A stretch of DNA of 64,000 nucleotides from Phialophora verrucosa. Taxonomy: Eukaryota > Ascomycota > Eurotiomycetes > Chaetothyriales > Herpotrichiellaceae. The position numbers were made by a program, and so were the translations under genes. Each line of letters begins with the position of its first letter. Position 1 is the first letter of the stretch. The stretch lies in assembly GCA_002099365.1 (NCBI GenBank), contig MSED01000014.1, forward strand, positions 310,001 to 374,000, given 5' to 3'. Positions 1-9,867 of the stretch are shown piece by piece. The notes beneath the pieces are model-generated. The model was not told where the DNA came from, searched no databases, and saw only the letters and a program-made list of their open reading frames with translations.

Positions 1-344
1 TTTTAGGGTGGTTAGGTAGGTCGTTATCATTTTGGGGAGATGGTCGTAGGTATTGGTTCGAGCTGCGGTTGCAAAATGCGGAACTGTGTTACTTCAGGTG
101 GCTTTAGTAGATCGGCTGATATCCGTGAGGTTATTGTGTGGCTTGAAGCAAATTGATCGAGTAAATGAAGAAAGATCTAGACTGTAATCTACCTCCGTGT
201 GTACGCGGGACTCTACCAGTTCTGTTGCGGAGAAATGTCGCAGGAGTCTGCGCCGAGTTTGCACTGTTTGCATTTCCGGCTGCCTCCATCACAGAGGACA
301 GTTGGATCCCAGTTGCCCTTCCTCCCAACACAGACGCCCCGACA

Positions 345-1538
345 ATGCCTCTTTCGCTTTCCCAGAGACTCCAAGCCCTCGCTGATTCATACAAAGATGT
401 TTCTAACCAAATTCAAGAACTGCGCAAGTTCAGTCCCGCAAATTATACGTCGGGCGACGCAGACGAGCGCAGAATTGAACTCGCAACAAATATCCATGAC
501 AGCCTGAAAGAGCAAGAAGACACTCTAGAAATCCTAAGACAAGAGCTTGAAGACGATACCATCGCCTCTCACCGCCGAGATCCTTCCCCGCGAGAGACCG
601 AACGCGAACGAAATGCGGACTTGCTACTGCTCTTGACTGAGGATCTAAAGACCGCACGAGCCAGTTTCCGGAAGGCCCAACTGCAGGCCAAACGCGCTGC
701 CGACGCAGAAAAGCGCAAAGAGCGCGAACAACTCTTCGCCGATAGAAAGCAAGACGGCCAGGCGCAACCCCGGGGACGCGCTACGCATGAGAAACTGACG
801 CAAGACGAACTTGCGCTGCGCGCTGCTGAAGATGTCACACTAGCGCTGCGGCGCGTACATAATCAGCTCGAAGGAGAATTGTCGGTCTCGCAGTTTGCGC
901 AGCAGACTTTGGAAGAAAGTCAACAAGCTCTAGAGACGCTGACGACCAGTTATGCGGGCACAACGGATTTGTTGAAGGCCAGTAGGAGTTTCGTGGGGCA
1001 GTTGGTGAGAAGTAATAAGTCAGATACGTGGTTCTTGAAGACGAGTTTCTATCTTCTCGCGGCGACGATAGCATGGTTGTTTTACAGGCGGATACTTTAC
1101 GGGCCCATGATGTTGTTCGTTATTTGGCCGTTGCGGATGATGTGGTGGGTGTCGATCAAGAGTTTTGGAGTGGTAGGATTGGGAGGCAGATCTGATGTTA
1201 CGGCTCTGTCCGCGCCTGTACCGACGCTGTCTCTGTCAAGACCTGGCGGTAGTGTGGGAGGCATGCCGACTAACATGGGCGGGTCACAGGTGTACTTCAA
1301 AAGCATGCATCTACCAGCGAAGGGAGGAGGTGGGGGAGGCCCTCCACCACAGATACCACAGCAGGAGGTGGAGGACAGCATGATTGATAAGCTTGGACGG
1401 ATGATGGAAAATCAGCCGGGAGGAACAAACATCGATGACATATCAGAGGAGGAGCGACGGCAGCAGGAAGAACAGCCCCGAAATCCGAAGAAGCGGATGA
1501 TGGAGGTGGATGTCGAACCTGTTCGAGATGAGCTATGA
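345..1538 (+). CDS. SEC20: Sec20-like ER/Golgi SNARE
   Basis: This is a Golgi-to-ER retrograde transport SNARE of the Sec20/BNIP1 family, which acts with Ufe1, Use1 and Sec22 at the ER membrane. I chose the ATG at 345 although the frame is open from 165, because the protein then begins MPLSLSQRLQALAD like family members; it is 397 residues without introns. A charged, coiled-coil-like cytosolic part (about residues 30-200) leads into the Sec20 core around the SNKSDTWFL motif (about 222-230), followed by a hydrophobic anchor (about 231-265). The lumenal tail is glycine and proline rich and ends in RDEL, an ER-retrieval signal equivalent to the HDEL of yeast Sec20. That ending makes the assignment strong. 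Confidence 0.9.
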   Translation: MPLSLSQRLQALADSYKDVSNQIQELRKFSPANYTSGDADERRIELATNIHDSLKEQEDTLEILRQELEDDTIASHRRDPSPRETERERNADLLLLLTEDLKTARASFRKAQLQAKRAADAEKRKEREQLFADRKQDGQAQPRGRATHEKLTQDELALRAAEDVTLALRRVHNQLEGELSVSQFAQQTLEESQQALETLTTSYAGTTDLLKASRSFVGQLVRSNKSDTWFLKTSFYLLAATIAWLFYRRILYGPMMLFVIWPLRMMWWVSIKSFGVVGLGGRSDVTALSAPVPTLSLSRPGGSVGGMPTNMGGSQVYFKSMHLPAKGGGGGGPPPQIPQQEVEDSMIDKLGRMMENQPGGTNIDDISEEERRQQEEQPRNPKKRMMEVDVEPVRDEL

Positions 1539-1831
1539 TTTGATACAAGGACGAAATGAATGCATGATGGATCAAGTCTTCTTGAGCCCCTTTCGTTACG
1601 CTCACACAGTACCTGGTGGTTCTCGAATGAAGAGACCCGAGGACTCAGGCTCCTGATCCCTCAGCCTTGCATCCTAGGGCATTACAATGACGTAGATTGT
1701 TCGCTTTTGCCAAGAGACACTCAACGCGTCTGGTCGCGTCTTCTCTCCGCATTTCAGACACACTTGACCATAGACTCATCATCGCCTGAACCTCGCCGTT
1801 ACATTATTGCCTCACCACATACACGTACACG

Positions 1832-3379
1832 ATGGCCGATTTCTTCAGCAACAAGGCCCGGGCTGCTGCCGCCGCCGCCTCGTCCTCGAAGAACCCTAAC
1901 ACCTCCAAACCCATCGAAACCGCAGAAAGAGCCGTCCCATGGGTAGAAAAGTACCGGCCAAAATCCGTGGGTTCCCCATCTCTCCGAAAGACCATGAAAC
2001 CATGATCATCGCTTCATCGACGTATGGTGGACACAGGCTAATGGATACGGCATTTGCAGCTCGAGGAAGTCAAGAGTCAAGAACACGCGACCGAGACACT
2101 ACGGCGGATGGTGAACGCCTCAAACCTGCCACATCTCTTATGTTATGGTCCTCCCGGGAACGGCAAGACGAGTACAATACTGGCGCTGTGCAGGGAATTG
2201 TTCGGGCCGGAGTTGATGAAGACACGAGTTCTCGAACTGAATGCTTCAGACGAGCGCGGGCTGTCGGTGATAAGAGAACGAGTCAAGCAGTTTGCAGCGC
2301 TACACTTGACGAACCCGGGCAGCAAGGAGTATACGCAGAAATACCCGTGTCCGAACTTTAAGATTGTGATCCTGGACGTGAGTTTACCTTACCTCAAGAT
2401 CCCGTACTTTACTGGCGAGAGCTGGGTTTCAGGGCTAGAGGCTCTGAGCTCTGCTGCCCCCGATAGAAGGACGTAGCATGCTAACAGCACGTAGGAGGCG
2501 GACCAGCTAACACAAGACGCCCAAGGAGCACTGAGGAGAGGTAGGCTCTACTCTCCAACCTTCCCGACAACCCCTGACTGACATGTTCTGGCAACCCTCA
2601 CAGTAATGGAAATCTACAGCACTTCCACCCGCTTCGCCCTCTGCTGCAACTATGTCTCCCGAATCATCGACCCCATAGCGTCCCGGTGCTCGAAGTTCAG
2701 ATTCAAGGCCATTGGCGGCGAACAAGCGGCCTCTCGGGTCGCAGAGATCCTCAAAGCCGAGAACGTCAACTATGCCGACGGCGTCATTGAAAGAACATTG
2801 AAAGTCTCGGACGGTGATTTGCGGAGAGCTATTAATCTGCTGCAATCTGCCGCCCGGCTTGTGGGGGCTTCGGCTCCAAGCGAAAAACCGAACGCAACCA
2901 CCACCACCGGCAGCGGCAGCGGCAGCAAAAAGAATGTGATACCCGAAGATAGCGATGACGAGATGGAGGACGTGGACAGCAGTCCCAAACTAAAGGGACA
3001 GGCCGGCAACGCCATCCAAATATCGGACATCGACGAGATCGCAGGAACATTCCCCCCGGCCTTGACGGACAGCCTGATTCAAGTGCTCCAGAAAGGCAAT
3101 ACGAGGAACTACAACAACATTGCCAACGAAATCACGAACATCGTTGCTTCGGGATACGCGGCGAACGAGGTCCTCTCCGCCCTGTATGCAAAGATCATTG
3201 CCGGGGATGAGGGAGACATCGTGGTGGCCAAGAAAGGTGATGTAGCGGCTGCTTTGCGGAAGAAGGCGGCCTTGACCCAGACATTCTCCGAGTTCGACAA
3301 GAGGTTGATTGACGGGGTGGATGAGCAGCTCGCCTTGCTGGATATGAGTTGTCAGCTCGCTGGCGTCTTGGCTGCCTAA
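1832..3379 (+). CDS. RFC2: Replication factor C small subunit (yeast Rfc2 / human RFC4 type)
   Basis: This is a clamp-loader AAA+ ATPase subunit that helps load PCNA at primer ends and is also part of checkpoint RFC complexes. Four exons: 1832-1966, 2060-2377, 2495-2540 and 2604-3379, giving 424 residues. The start MADFFSNKARAA is followed by WVEKYRP, the RFC box II. Exon 2 carries the Walker A GPPGNGKTS and the conserved ELNASDERG. The Walker B is split by an intron (VILD, then EADQLTQDAQGALRR on a 46-nt exon). Exon 4 carries the SRC sensor in ASRCSKFRF. An acidic, Gly-Ser-rich insert (about residues 260-290) separates the AAA+ part from the C-terminal oligomerisation domain. The motif order and wording match Rfc2 better than Rfc3, Rfc4 or Rfc5. 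Confidence 0.93.
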
Positions 3380-4105
3380 CGGCCTGGGCGTGCTGGGCCA
3401 GACCCCCTGGATGGCCTTGTACAGGACCTTTAGAGGATGCGGAAAGGAACACACAGATGTACGAATATGTTTGATATGCTGCACAAGCGAGGCGTTTGCG
3501 GTACCTCCGCGACTGGGCAGGCAGTGTTGCTCAAAACGTTATGAATAGAACGTAAAATAAAAGTGATGAACACAACGTCCCATGATCCGCCTGGGCTCTC
3601 CTGCTCGTTGGGAATGCGGTACCAAAGCCATGGTCGCTGTATGTACTAGTGCGTCGTGAAGTAGGCGTGGGACTAGGAATCAGAGTGACTTCCACGACTT
3701 CCATCCCGAAGGATGCTCCGAGGATAGTAAAGGTTCTGACGCACGATGGCCTGGTTTGCACCGATAGCTTACGAGACCATCAAGTGGGCCCTTGGGTCCG
3801 CTCGATCCTGAACGAAGCTCGTGGGATTGTAGATCCAAGGGTACTACACATGTATTGACGTGATCCTCCAAGTCGCGCACAAGAGCAAGCTATGGGGATC
3901 CAGTCCTCAGTCGTGGAAACAAGTTCGACCGGCTACAAATCCGGTGGGCACGTAGACCACGCATGAAAACCTGTCGTTGCCTTCGTCGCTTTGACTTCTC
4001 CCTCGCGATGGCTCACTCTGGCCTCGAAGGTCAACTGAGCGTCAAAAGCTGAGAGTTCCGTCTCCCGTGAGAGATTGAAACCGGAGTACATGTCCCGTTG
4101 AAAGT
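3380..4105. other. Intergenic stretch, no gene seen
   Basis: This lies between the RFC2 stop and the putative microprotein. I see no open frame with fungal-like composition and no spliced model. It probably holds the RFC2 3' UTR and a short promoter. Confidence 0.5.
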
Positions 4106-4323
4106 ATGGGAGCGCAGCTCTCGAGATTGGAAAACATCGAGAGAAAGTGGGAATTGCTAAAGGTTGCTGTCGGTGTTCCGTTGTGGACAGTGATGAAGGA
4201 AGAGGTGAGTTGGTGTTCTGAGATACTGGGAGTTCTCTGTTAATGTCCAGCCGTTTTTGCTAGTTGGATAATGACGGGGCTTTCAAAAGCAGAAGTGAGG
4301 GTGAGAGGTCATCACAGTCGTGA
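4106..4323 (+). CDS. Putative 52-residue N-myristoylatable microprotein
   Basis: Two exons, 4106-4204 and 4264-4323, join in phase 0 into a 52-residue protein. It begins MGAQLSRLENIERKWELL, and Gly2 with Ser6 fits the N-myristoylation consensus. The intron is 59 nt with a GTGAGT donor, a branch-like TTAAT and a TTTTTGCTAG acceptor. Splicing removes the stop codons that would end the unspliced frame. The N-terminal half could form an amphipathic helix and the C-terminal half is polar and Ser/Glu rich. I recognise no family and propose no function. The support is the good intron and lipidation motif only, so it may be fortuitous. Confidence 0.4.
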
Positions 4324-4441
4324 GGGCCCTTCCTCAATCGAGCGGACAATCTCCATTAATTGTGACGAACACGGTGCTGTCTTGCTCGTCTGAACTGTCA
4401 TATTTCTTTGAGCTGGCTTTCTCTGGCTGGCCAGTCCCTTC

Positions 4442-4939
4442 TCAAATGCTAATTTCGCAGCTTCGTTCGCCTGTGCAGCGCGACTGGCCTTCCTCGACAC
4501 TAGATCCGTAGTCTTGCTGTCCAGTCGTACTTGGGAGTTCGGACACTGCATTTGGTTCGCATTCGGCTTCTGTTGCTGGCTCTGGTTCCTCGAGTCCTCC
4601 GACTGTAGCCTGTTGTTGTTCGACAATGCGGGACTGGGTTTCCTCAGGACTGGTGATAAACTCGCGAGCGACTCTGACCGACACGATAGAGGGCCCTTTG
4701 GCAAGTTCGGCGGCGTTTTCTGAAGAATTTGATTGGTCTTCTGACGAAGAGGCTTCACGGCGTTCGGCGGCTGTAGGTTGGACAATGGAGATATATTCCT
4801 TGCCGGCATTGGCGCTTTCGCTGTGGCTGCTCTCTATTGCCACGTCAGTTTTCTGCACAGTTGTTAGGGTTACTGGGAAGAAAGGTTGTCCGGGGCTACT
4901 TACGACTCTCTTCTTACTTTTCTGAAATGCAATTGACAA
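4442..4939 (-). CDS. Hypothetical Ser/Glu-rich protein (weak)
   Basis: An open frame of 165 codons on the minus strand begins MSIAFQKSKKRV. A well-formed 51-nt intron (donor GTAAGT at 4903, acceptor CTGTGCAG ending at 4853) is a multiple of three, so the frame is open with or without splicing (148 or 165 residues). The product is low complexity, rich in Ser, Glu, Ala and Thr, with no recognisable domain. Its start is only about 33 bp from the divergent kinase-fold gene, which is very tight. It could be a real disordered protein or chance. Confidence 0.3.
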   Translation of the reverse strand: MSIAFQKSKKRVVSSPGQPFFPVTLTTVQKTDVAIESSHSESANAGKEYISIVQPTAAERREASSSEDQSNSSENAAELAKGPSIVSVRVAREFITSPEETQSRIVEQQQATVGGLEEPEPATEAECEPNAVSELPSTTGQQDYGSSVEEGQSRCTGERSCEISI

Positions 4940-4972
4940 TCTATCATCGAAACAGGGCCAACTTGCGTTTCC

Positions 4973-5833
4973 ATGGCTTCACCAACTCCGCCATTTCCTC
5001 TAAGCGGACGGGACATATACAAAGTTCCTCGCTCCGAAATTATCCTTGCCGCAGGAAAAGTACCGGTTCTCTACGAGGGGGCGGGAGTAACGGTCACCCG
5101 TTTGCATGATACAGCAGTTCTGAAGTTCGGTATCTCGGTCAGGATCACAGAGGGGAGGAATATGGAGTTTGTCCGCCAATTCACAAGCATCAATCTCCCC
5201 ACGGTGATTGACGTATGGGAAAACGATCTTCTCGACGAAAGAAGCCGGACGGGGTACCTGCTCATGGAATATGTCGAGGGTGTAACGGTCGAAGATGTTT
5301 GGACGAGTCTGGATTCCCCGGCGCAGCTCTCCATTCAGCACCAAGTCTACGATGCGATACAACAACTTCAAGCCATTCGATTCACTCGACCAGGCCCGGT
5401 CGGTGGAGGCCGCAGTTGTGGCTTTCTCTTCCCCTACGACGCTGGACCATTCACATCGACGGAAGACTTGGAGGACTGGTTCAACAGACGTCTCGCTGTT
5501 TGCAAAGATATCAACATAGCAGTCGACCAACCTTCCTTTGCCGGCACATTCAAGCCCTTGGTAATGTGCCATCTTGACCTCTTCGACAGAAACCTAATGC
5601 TGGACAAACGGGGAAGGGTGTGGATTCTTGATTGGTCACACGCGGGTGCATATCCCCCTTGGTTCGAATGGAAAATCTTGAAGGGTTTTCGACCTCCTTC
5701 TTATGTCCCAGGCTTACTCGCACTAATGGGTGACAAGTATCCTAATGAAGTAAAGAATCTCGAAAATATTGGGTATGCACTTTCTACTGGGGCATGCGCG
5801 AATCGAAATGATATACCGGAGCTTGAAGAATAA
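4973..5833 (+). CDS. Aminoglycoside phosphotransferase (APH)-like kinase-fold protein
   Basis: A 286-residue intronless protein with the APH/choline-kinase version of the protein-kinase fold. Visible elements are a probable ATP-anchoring lysine in VLKFG (Lys51), the hinge LLMEYVEG (96-103), the catalytic loop CHLDLFDRN (199-207, Asp202 as base and Asn207 as metal ligand) and the metal-binding ILDW (218-221). Such proteins are abundant and mostly uncharacterised in filamentous fungi; the substrate is probably a small molecule but cannot be read from sequence. The length is short for the family but all core motifs are present. The ATG at 4973 is the first in frame. Confidence 0.8.
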   Translation: MASPTPPFPLSGRDIYKVPRSEIILAAGKVPVLYEGAGVTVTRLHDTAVLKFGISVRITEGRNMEFVRQFTSINLPTVIDVWENDLLDERSRTGYLLMEYVEGVTVEDVWTSLDSPAQLSIQHQVYDAIQQLQAIRFTRPGPVGGGRSCGFLFPYDAGPFTSTEDLEDWFNRRLAVCKDINIAVDQPSFAGTFKPLVMCHLDLFDRNLMLDKRGRVWILDWSHAGAYPPWFEWKILKGFRPPSYVPGLLALMGDKYPNEVKNLENIGYALSTGACANRNDIPELEE

Positions 5834-6676
5834 GTCATGCAAGATCTAGTGGTCTCTAATGGAGACTTGGTTGCTTACTCCGATCACTGTCATCAAGCCA
5901 TGGGCAGGCGGTTAGAATGTGACAGCCGTGATATGTGACCACCGATCCACGTAGTACAACACCAGCAAGTGGCGTACACTGACAGGCGCGGGAGATCAGG
6001 ACTTGCGGAGGGACTGCAAACCTCAGCAGGATGAAGGATGATCTGAGACGCTGAAGGCAATTATGTAGCGCCAAAGGGCAGCTTGACAGGCCGTTTGTGA
6101 GAATGGACTGCTAGCGGTGGTGTGTCGTGTTGCTTTGAACCTGTTGATAGTCCAAGCCCGATGTTCCAGAGCGGATTCTTGTTCGGCCGTACGGACAAGG
6201 TTTCTGCAACAGTACAACACCTCGGCGCTGCTGGCATCTCTCTCTGGCGGAGGCTCTGGTCGATACTTATTTAGAAAGGCGGATGATCTACCTGGATCAT
6301 TGTTGAAATCTATATCCCAGCCCCTTTGCGTGGAAAAAATGCACTTGACCAGCTGTCATCAAGTTCGAACAGAACAACGAATTGCGATTTTGCTTGAGTG
6401 TGTACCGCCACCACTGATTTGCGAGGTTGGGATCGCTCCTGGTCACCGATCTGAGTGTGCAGCCATTCGTTATACAGATATGCAATCGGTGGTTAAAGCC
6501 AGCTGATTGCCGTTTTCCTGCCAAAGTCGGAAAGGTCACTCACCTCGACTTCACTCTCACCTCTGCCTGCCTTCAATGCGTTGCCCGCCTCAGTTAGACT
6601 CTCCGCGGGTCTTTGTCTTGTCAACATTGTTCAAATACTCTAACTGCTTGGGTCAGCTTCACCTGACATCAAAACC
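5834..6676. other. Intergenic stretch, no gene seen
   Basis: About 840 bp between the APH-like gene and the BRCT gene. The longest frame (from 6117) has no recognisable composition or splice support. The last 100 bp before 6677 are probably promoter and 5' UTR of the BRCT gene. Confidence 0.5.
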
Positions 6677-8625
6677 ATGGTTGCAATCATTCTGGAGTAC
6701 TCCAACGCTGCCGGCTCCGAGGCGTTTGTCGAGATCGCAGTCGAAGGTGATTGCTCAACCTTTTTTCTGCCAGATAACCCATCACAGGAGAAGATCAGCC
6801 TGAGCTCCCATGCCGACGATGGACATTCCTACCTCTGCCTGGGTATTAATTGGTTCCAAGGTGTTGGTTCTTTTTAGTAGTTCTGACACTGCTTCCAGAG
6901 ATTCATCGTAAACTCGCACTCCTGCGCACTTTCAACGTCAGCTATGGCCCCTGTTCAATCCTCGGAGACGACCACAATGACATCCAGCTTCCAGTTTCCA
7001 CCGCCACCCACCATAAATCCATTATCTTGCGGCCTACGGATCACTTCTTAGCACCCTCTGGCCGATGGGCCGTGCGTTGGCATGATGACGGAAACATTCC
7101 AGAGACCATGAACCCGCCCCTTTTATCAGTGGTGACTGATACCGCTGAGGCAAAAGTGGCACACGCAGCACCGCTGGAGCCGTTCCCGGGCGAAGATGAG
7201 GCCAGCCCGAGCAAATTCAGCGAAATCACCTGCTCTCCGACCCCACCGCCTGCTGGTGTAGGAGAACATGAAGGGCTACGTGGCGAAGGCGATGAGAAAC
7301 ATATGGAAGATCTCAAAGAGCCCGCATTCTCGGAAACACCACTCGACAAGGCCACGACCAGGGAACTTGTTTTCGATCCTGAAGCGAATCCCGCGGAGAA
7401 TCCGAAGTCTGCAGAAAAACCCGAGTTCATCAGCGAGTCGAAGTCCGTGTCAGGCTCCGGCCATCCTGCGAGCCTACAATCAAGATCCGTGTCAAAGGAT
7501 GTGGCATTTGCTCCCATCATCGAAGGTATTGCAGATGGAGCTGCGTATAAGGGAGAATCGTCATCTGCAGCCGACGTTATACAGAGTCCAAGCAATTCTC
7601 AAGATCCGGCTGAGATTCATTCAAAGAGTGCTGACACACCGGCAGCATCCGGCAAACGGAGAGGAACGAAGCGAAAACTGAAGGACATCCAATTCATTGA
7701 CTCCAATCTTGACTCGTCTGACGCCGAAATCGACTCTTCGACAGATGCTGGGCTGGCTGACACCATTGTCGTCAGCAGGAAGACCAAGCCATCATTTGCG
7801 AAAAAGGGCCGAACAAAAGTAACTAAGTCATCGGCGAAACAAAAAGGAAGTTGGCAACCGTCGGCTCTCCAAGGTCGAACACCTAACAGCAATATGTCGC
7901 AGCCATCCACCAGACGTTCTGGAAGGCGATCGGAGAGCTCATCGCCTGCAGGGTATGTTGGCCGTGCCCCAGTGGTTATTTTCAGTGGTAGTACAACCAT
8001 CCATGATGACAGAGCAACAATGGCCGCATTCGAACGCCTTGGTGGCAAGGTTGGTATGACCATCAACGACGCCACGGTCTTGTGTATCCCAGAAGGCCCC
8101 TTGAAAAAGACAGGAAAGCTCATCATGGCAGTAGCGAAGGGTATCGACATTGTGACCGAGAAATGGATAGCAGACTCGCGTCGCCTCGGCCGGTTTCCGA
8201 GTCCTGGTCAATATTTGCCGCACGATGGAACTCAACAGCGAGCCTGGCGCTGCAGCTTGAGAGAAGCAATTCAGAGGGGCAAGAAAGGCTTGACTCATCT
8301 GCTTTCCGGCACAACGGTGTATCTGACAAAGGAATTGAGGCGAAGCCTGGGGAATTTGGAGCAAGAAATATCGCAAATTGCCTGGACCCTCGGTGCAGAA
8401 GCTGTCGAGAGACGGTTACCCGCCCTCAAGGACAAGGACACACTTAGTCAAACAGGCGTTCTGATGATTGGCGTGCAGAATGACCCTCAGGGAGCTCATG
8501 TTGGGCGACTTGGGCAGATTCTGTTCAACAAGGACATTCTGACGATGGCGGCCCTGAGGGGTCGTCTCGAGAGGGATAGTGAGGAATTCGTGATTGAGGT
8601 GCCGATCAAGGAGGAGGAGCTTTGA
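6677..8625 (+). CDS. Tandem BRCT-domain protein, likely DNA-damage mediator
   Basis: A nuclear scaffold-type protein with two C-terminal BRCT repeats. Exon 1 runs from 6677 to either 6842 or 6860 and exon 2 from 6899 to 8625. Both donors (GTATTA at 6843, GTGTTG at 6861) give the same phase; 6843 is preferred because the other intron would be only 38 nt. The N-terminal 120 residues may be a small beta-rich module of unknown type. A long Ser/Thr/Lys-rich disordered middle includes a basic patch near KRRGTKRKLKD. BRCT1 starts at VVIFSGSTTIHDD, with the GK and W typical of the fold (KGIDIVTEKWI), and BRCT2 follows at LLSGTTVYLT. The arrangement resembles MDC1/Crb2/53BP1-type phosphopeptide-binding mediators, but the exact orthologue is unknown to me. 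Confidence 0.75.
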
Positions 8626-9738
8626 AAGACAACTTTACTCTTTCCGGGTATCACAGACACGGGGTCAGCTCACCCTTCTTCCTGCCTAGGGTGATAAAGT
8701 CCACCTGGCGGAAATCACCTATCCCACCTGTCGTGTTATTGCAGTTAAGGTTCAAAGAGAGACTGTCCCGACAAGTGTATTTGTTTATCGCCTCTACATG
8801 CTCACTCCCGTACTGTGTACCTCTTTCTGCTGAGCACGGATACTTGCGAGTAGCAATATTGCTGAACAGGTTGTAGTGATGAAGATATCCTTATACGTCG
8901 GATTAGTCTAAGGTCTACCTTCCAGGCGACAATCACACCGCCTTCTTCTCTTGCGATCTGCGTACTTTGAGTGGATTACGTGGAAATATACCGTGAAAGG
9001 AGTTGCCTCCTAGACGGACTACGTTTCCAGGCATAGGTTGTCTTTTCGGCGACAGTAAGGCATTCGAGCGGCCCGTCTGATCTTTAATTTGACGAAGGAA
9101 ATATATCAAAATCTCGTAGACGCCTCTGGCTAAACTCTACCATCTGAACTCGGAGTCGAGAAGATTCTGTTGATTTCGGCTCAGCACCGAGATCTGACAA
9201 GCAGTGACGCGAATGTGTCTGTCGTCGTTGGGCCTGTGGGAGACGTACATACTGTGTGGACTGGCCGCTCTCACTGCGTATGGATTTTACCGTACGGAAT
9301 TCAGTGACCACCACCCACTGACCACGTTTGGCAGAGTCTTTCACTTGTCTCGGTCGTTCTTCTTCCTTCACTGCGCCCTACCCGTAATTGAGCATTTGCA
9401 GAGTTTGTCGTCAATATTGCGATCGAAGTCGTGCGATCCAAGGTTCAGGTAGCGATGTGAGCTGTAAAGAAGGTCGGATTTGCTGATGCTAGATTTCGAT
9501 CGGTCAGTTGGTCCGTTGGTCACGTCGTTTGTTCATCATCCGCTTGAGGAGCATGTCGAAATAACGAGGCATCACCCATGGTAATGCAAGTGAGAGTAGC
9601 TATGTAAGGTGTTACAAGCGGGGGAGCCGAAGATTGTGAACCCGTGGGCAACCCCGCTCTTCCCTTCACCCTTCCCCTTTGTCCCTGGGCCCTTTTCCCA
9701 GACCTGTTTGACGCTTGGAATCTGAACTCCTAGTACGA
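8626..9738. other. Intergenic stretch, no gene seen
   Basis: About 1.1 kb between the BRCT gene and the first Zn2Cys6 gene. I find no supported coding model or RNA gene on either strand. It probably includes the regulator's promoter and 5' leader. Confidence 0.5.
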
Positions 9739-9867
9739 ATGGTAGGAAACACGGATCACGCCTGCAAAGATTATTGCATACACGCCTCTGACCGTCACTT
9801 GCAGCCACAGTGGCCTCTTCCAACATCGCCATCCCGAAGGTTCTCGGATCAATCTGTCCGCGTAAGA

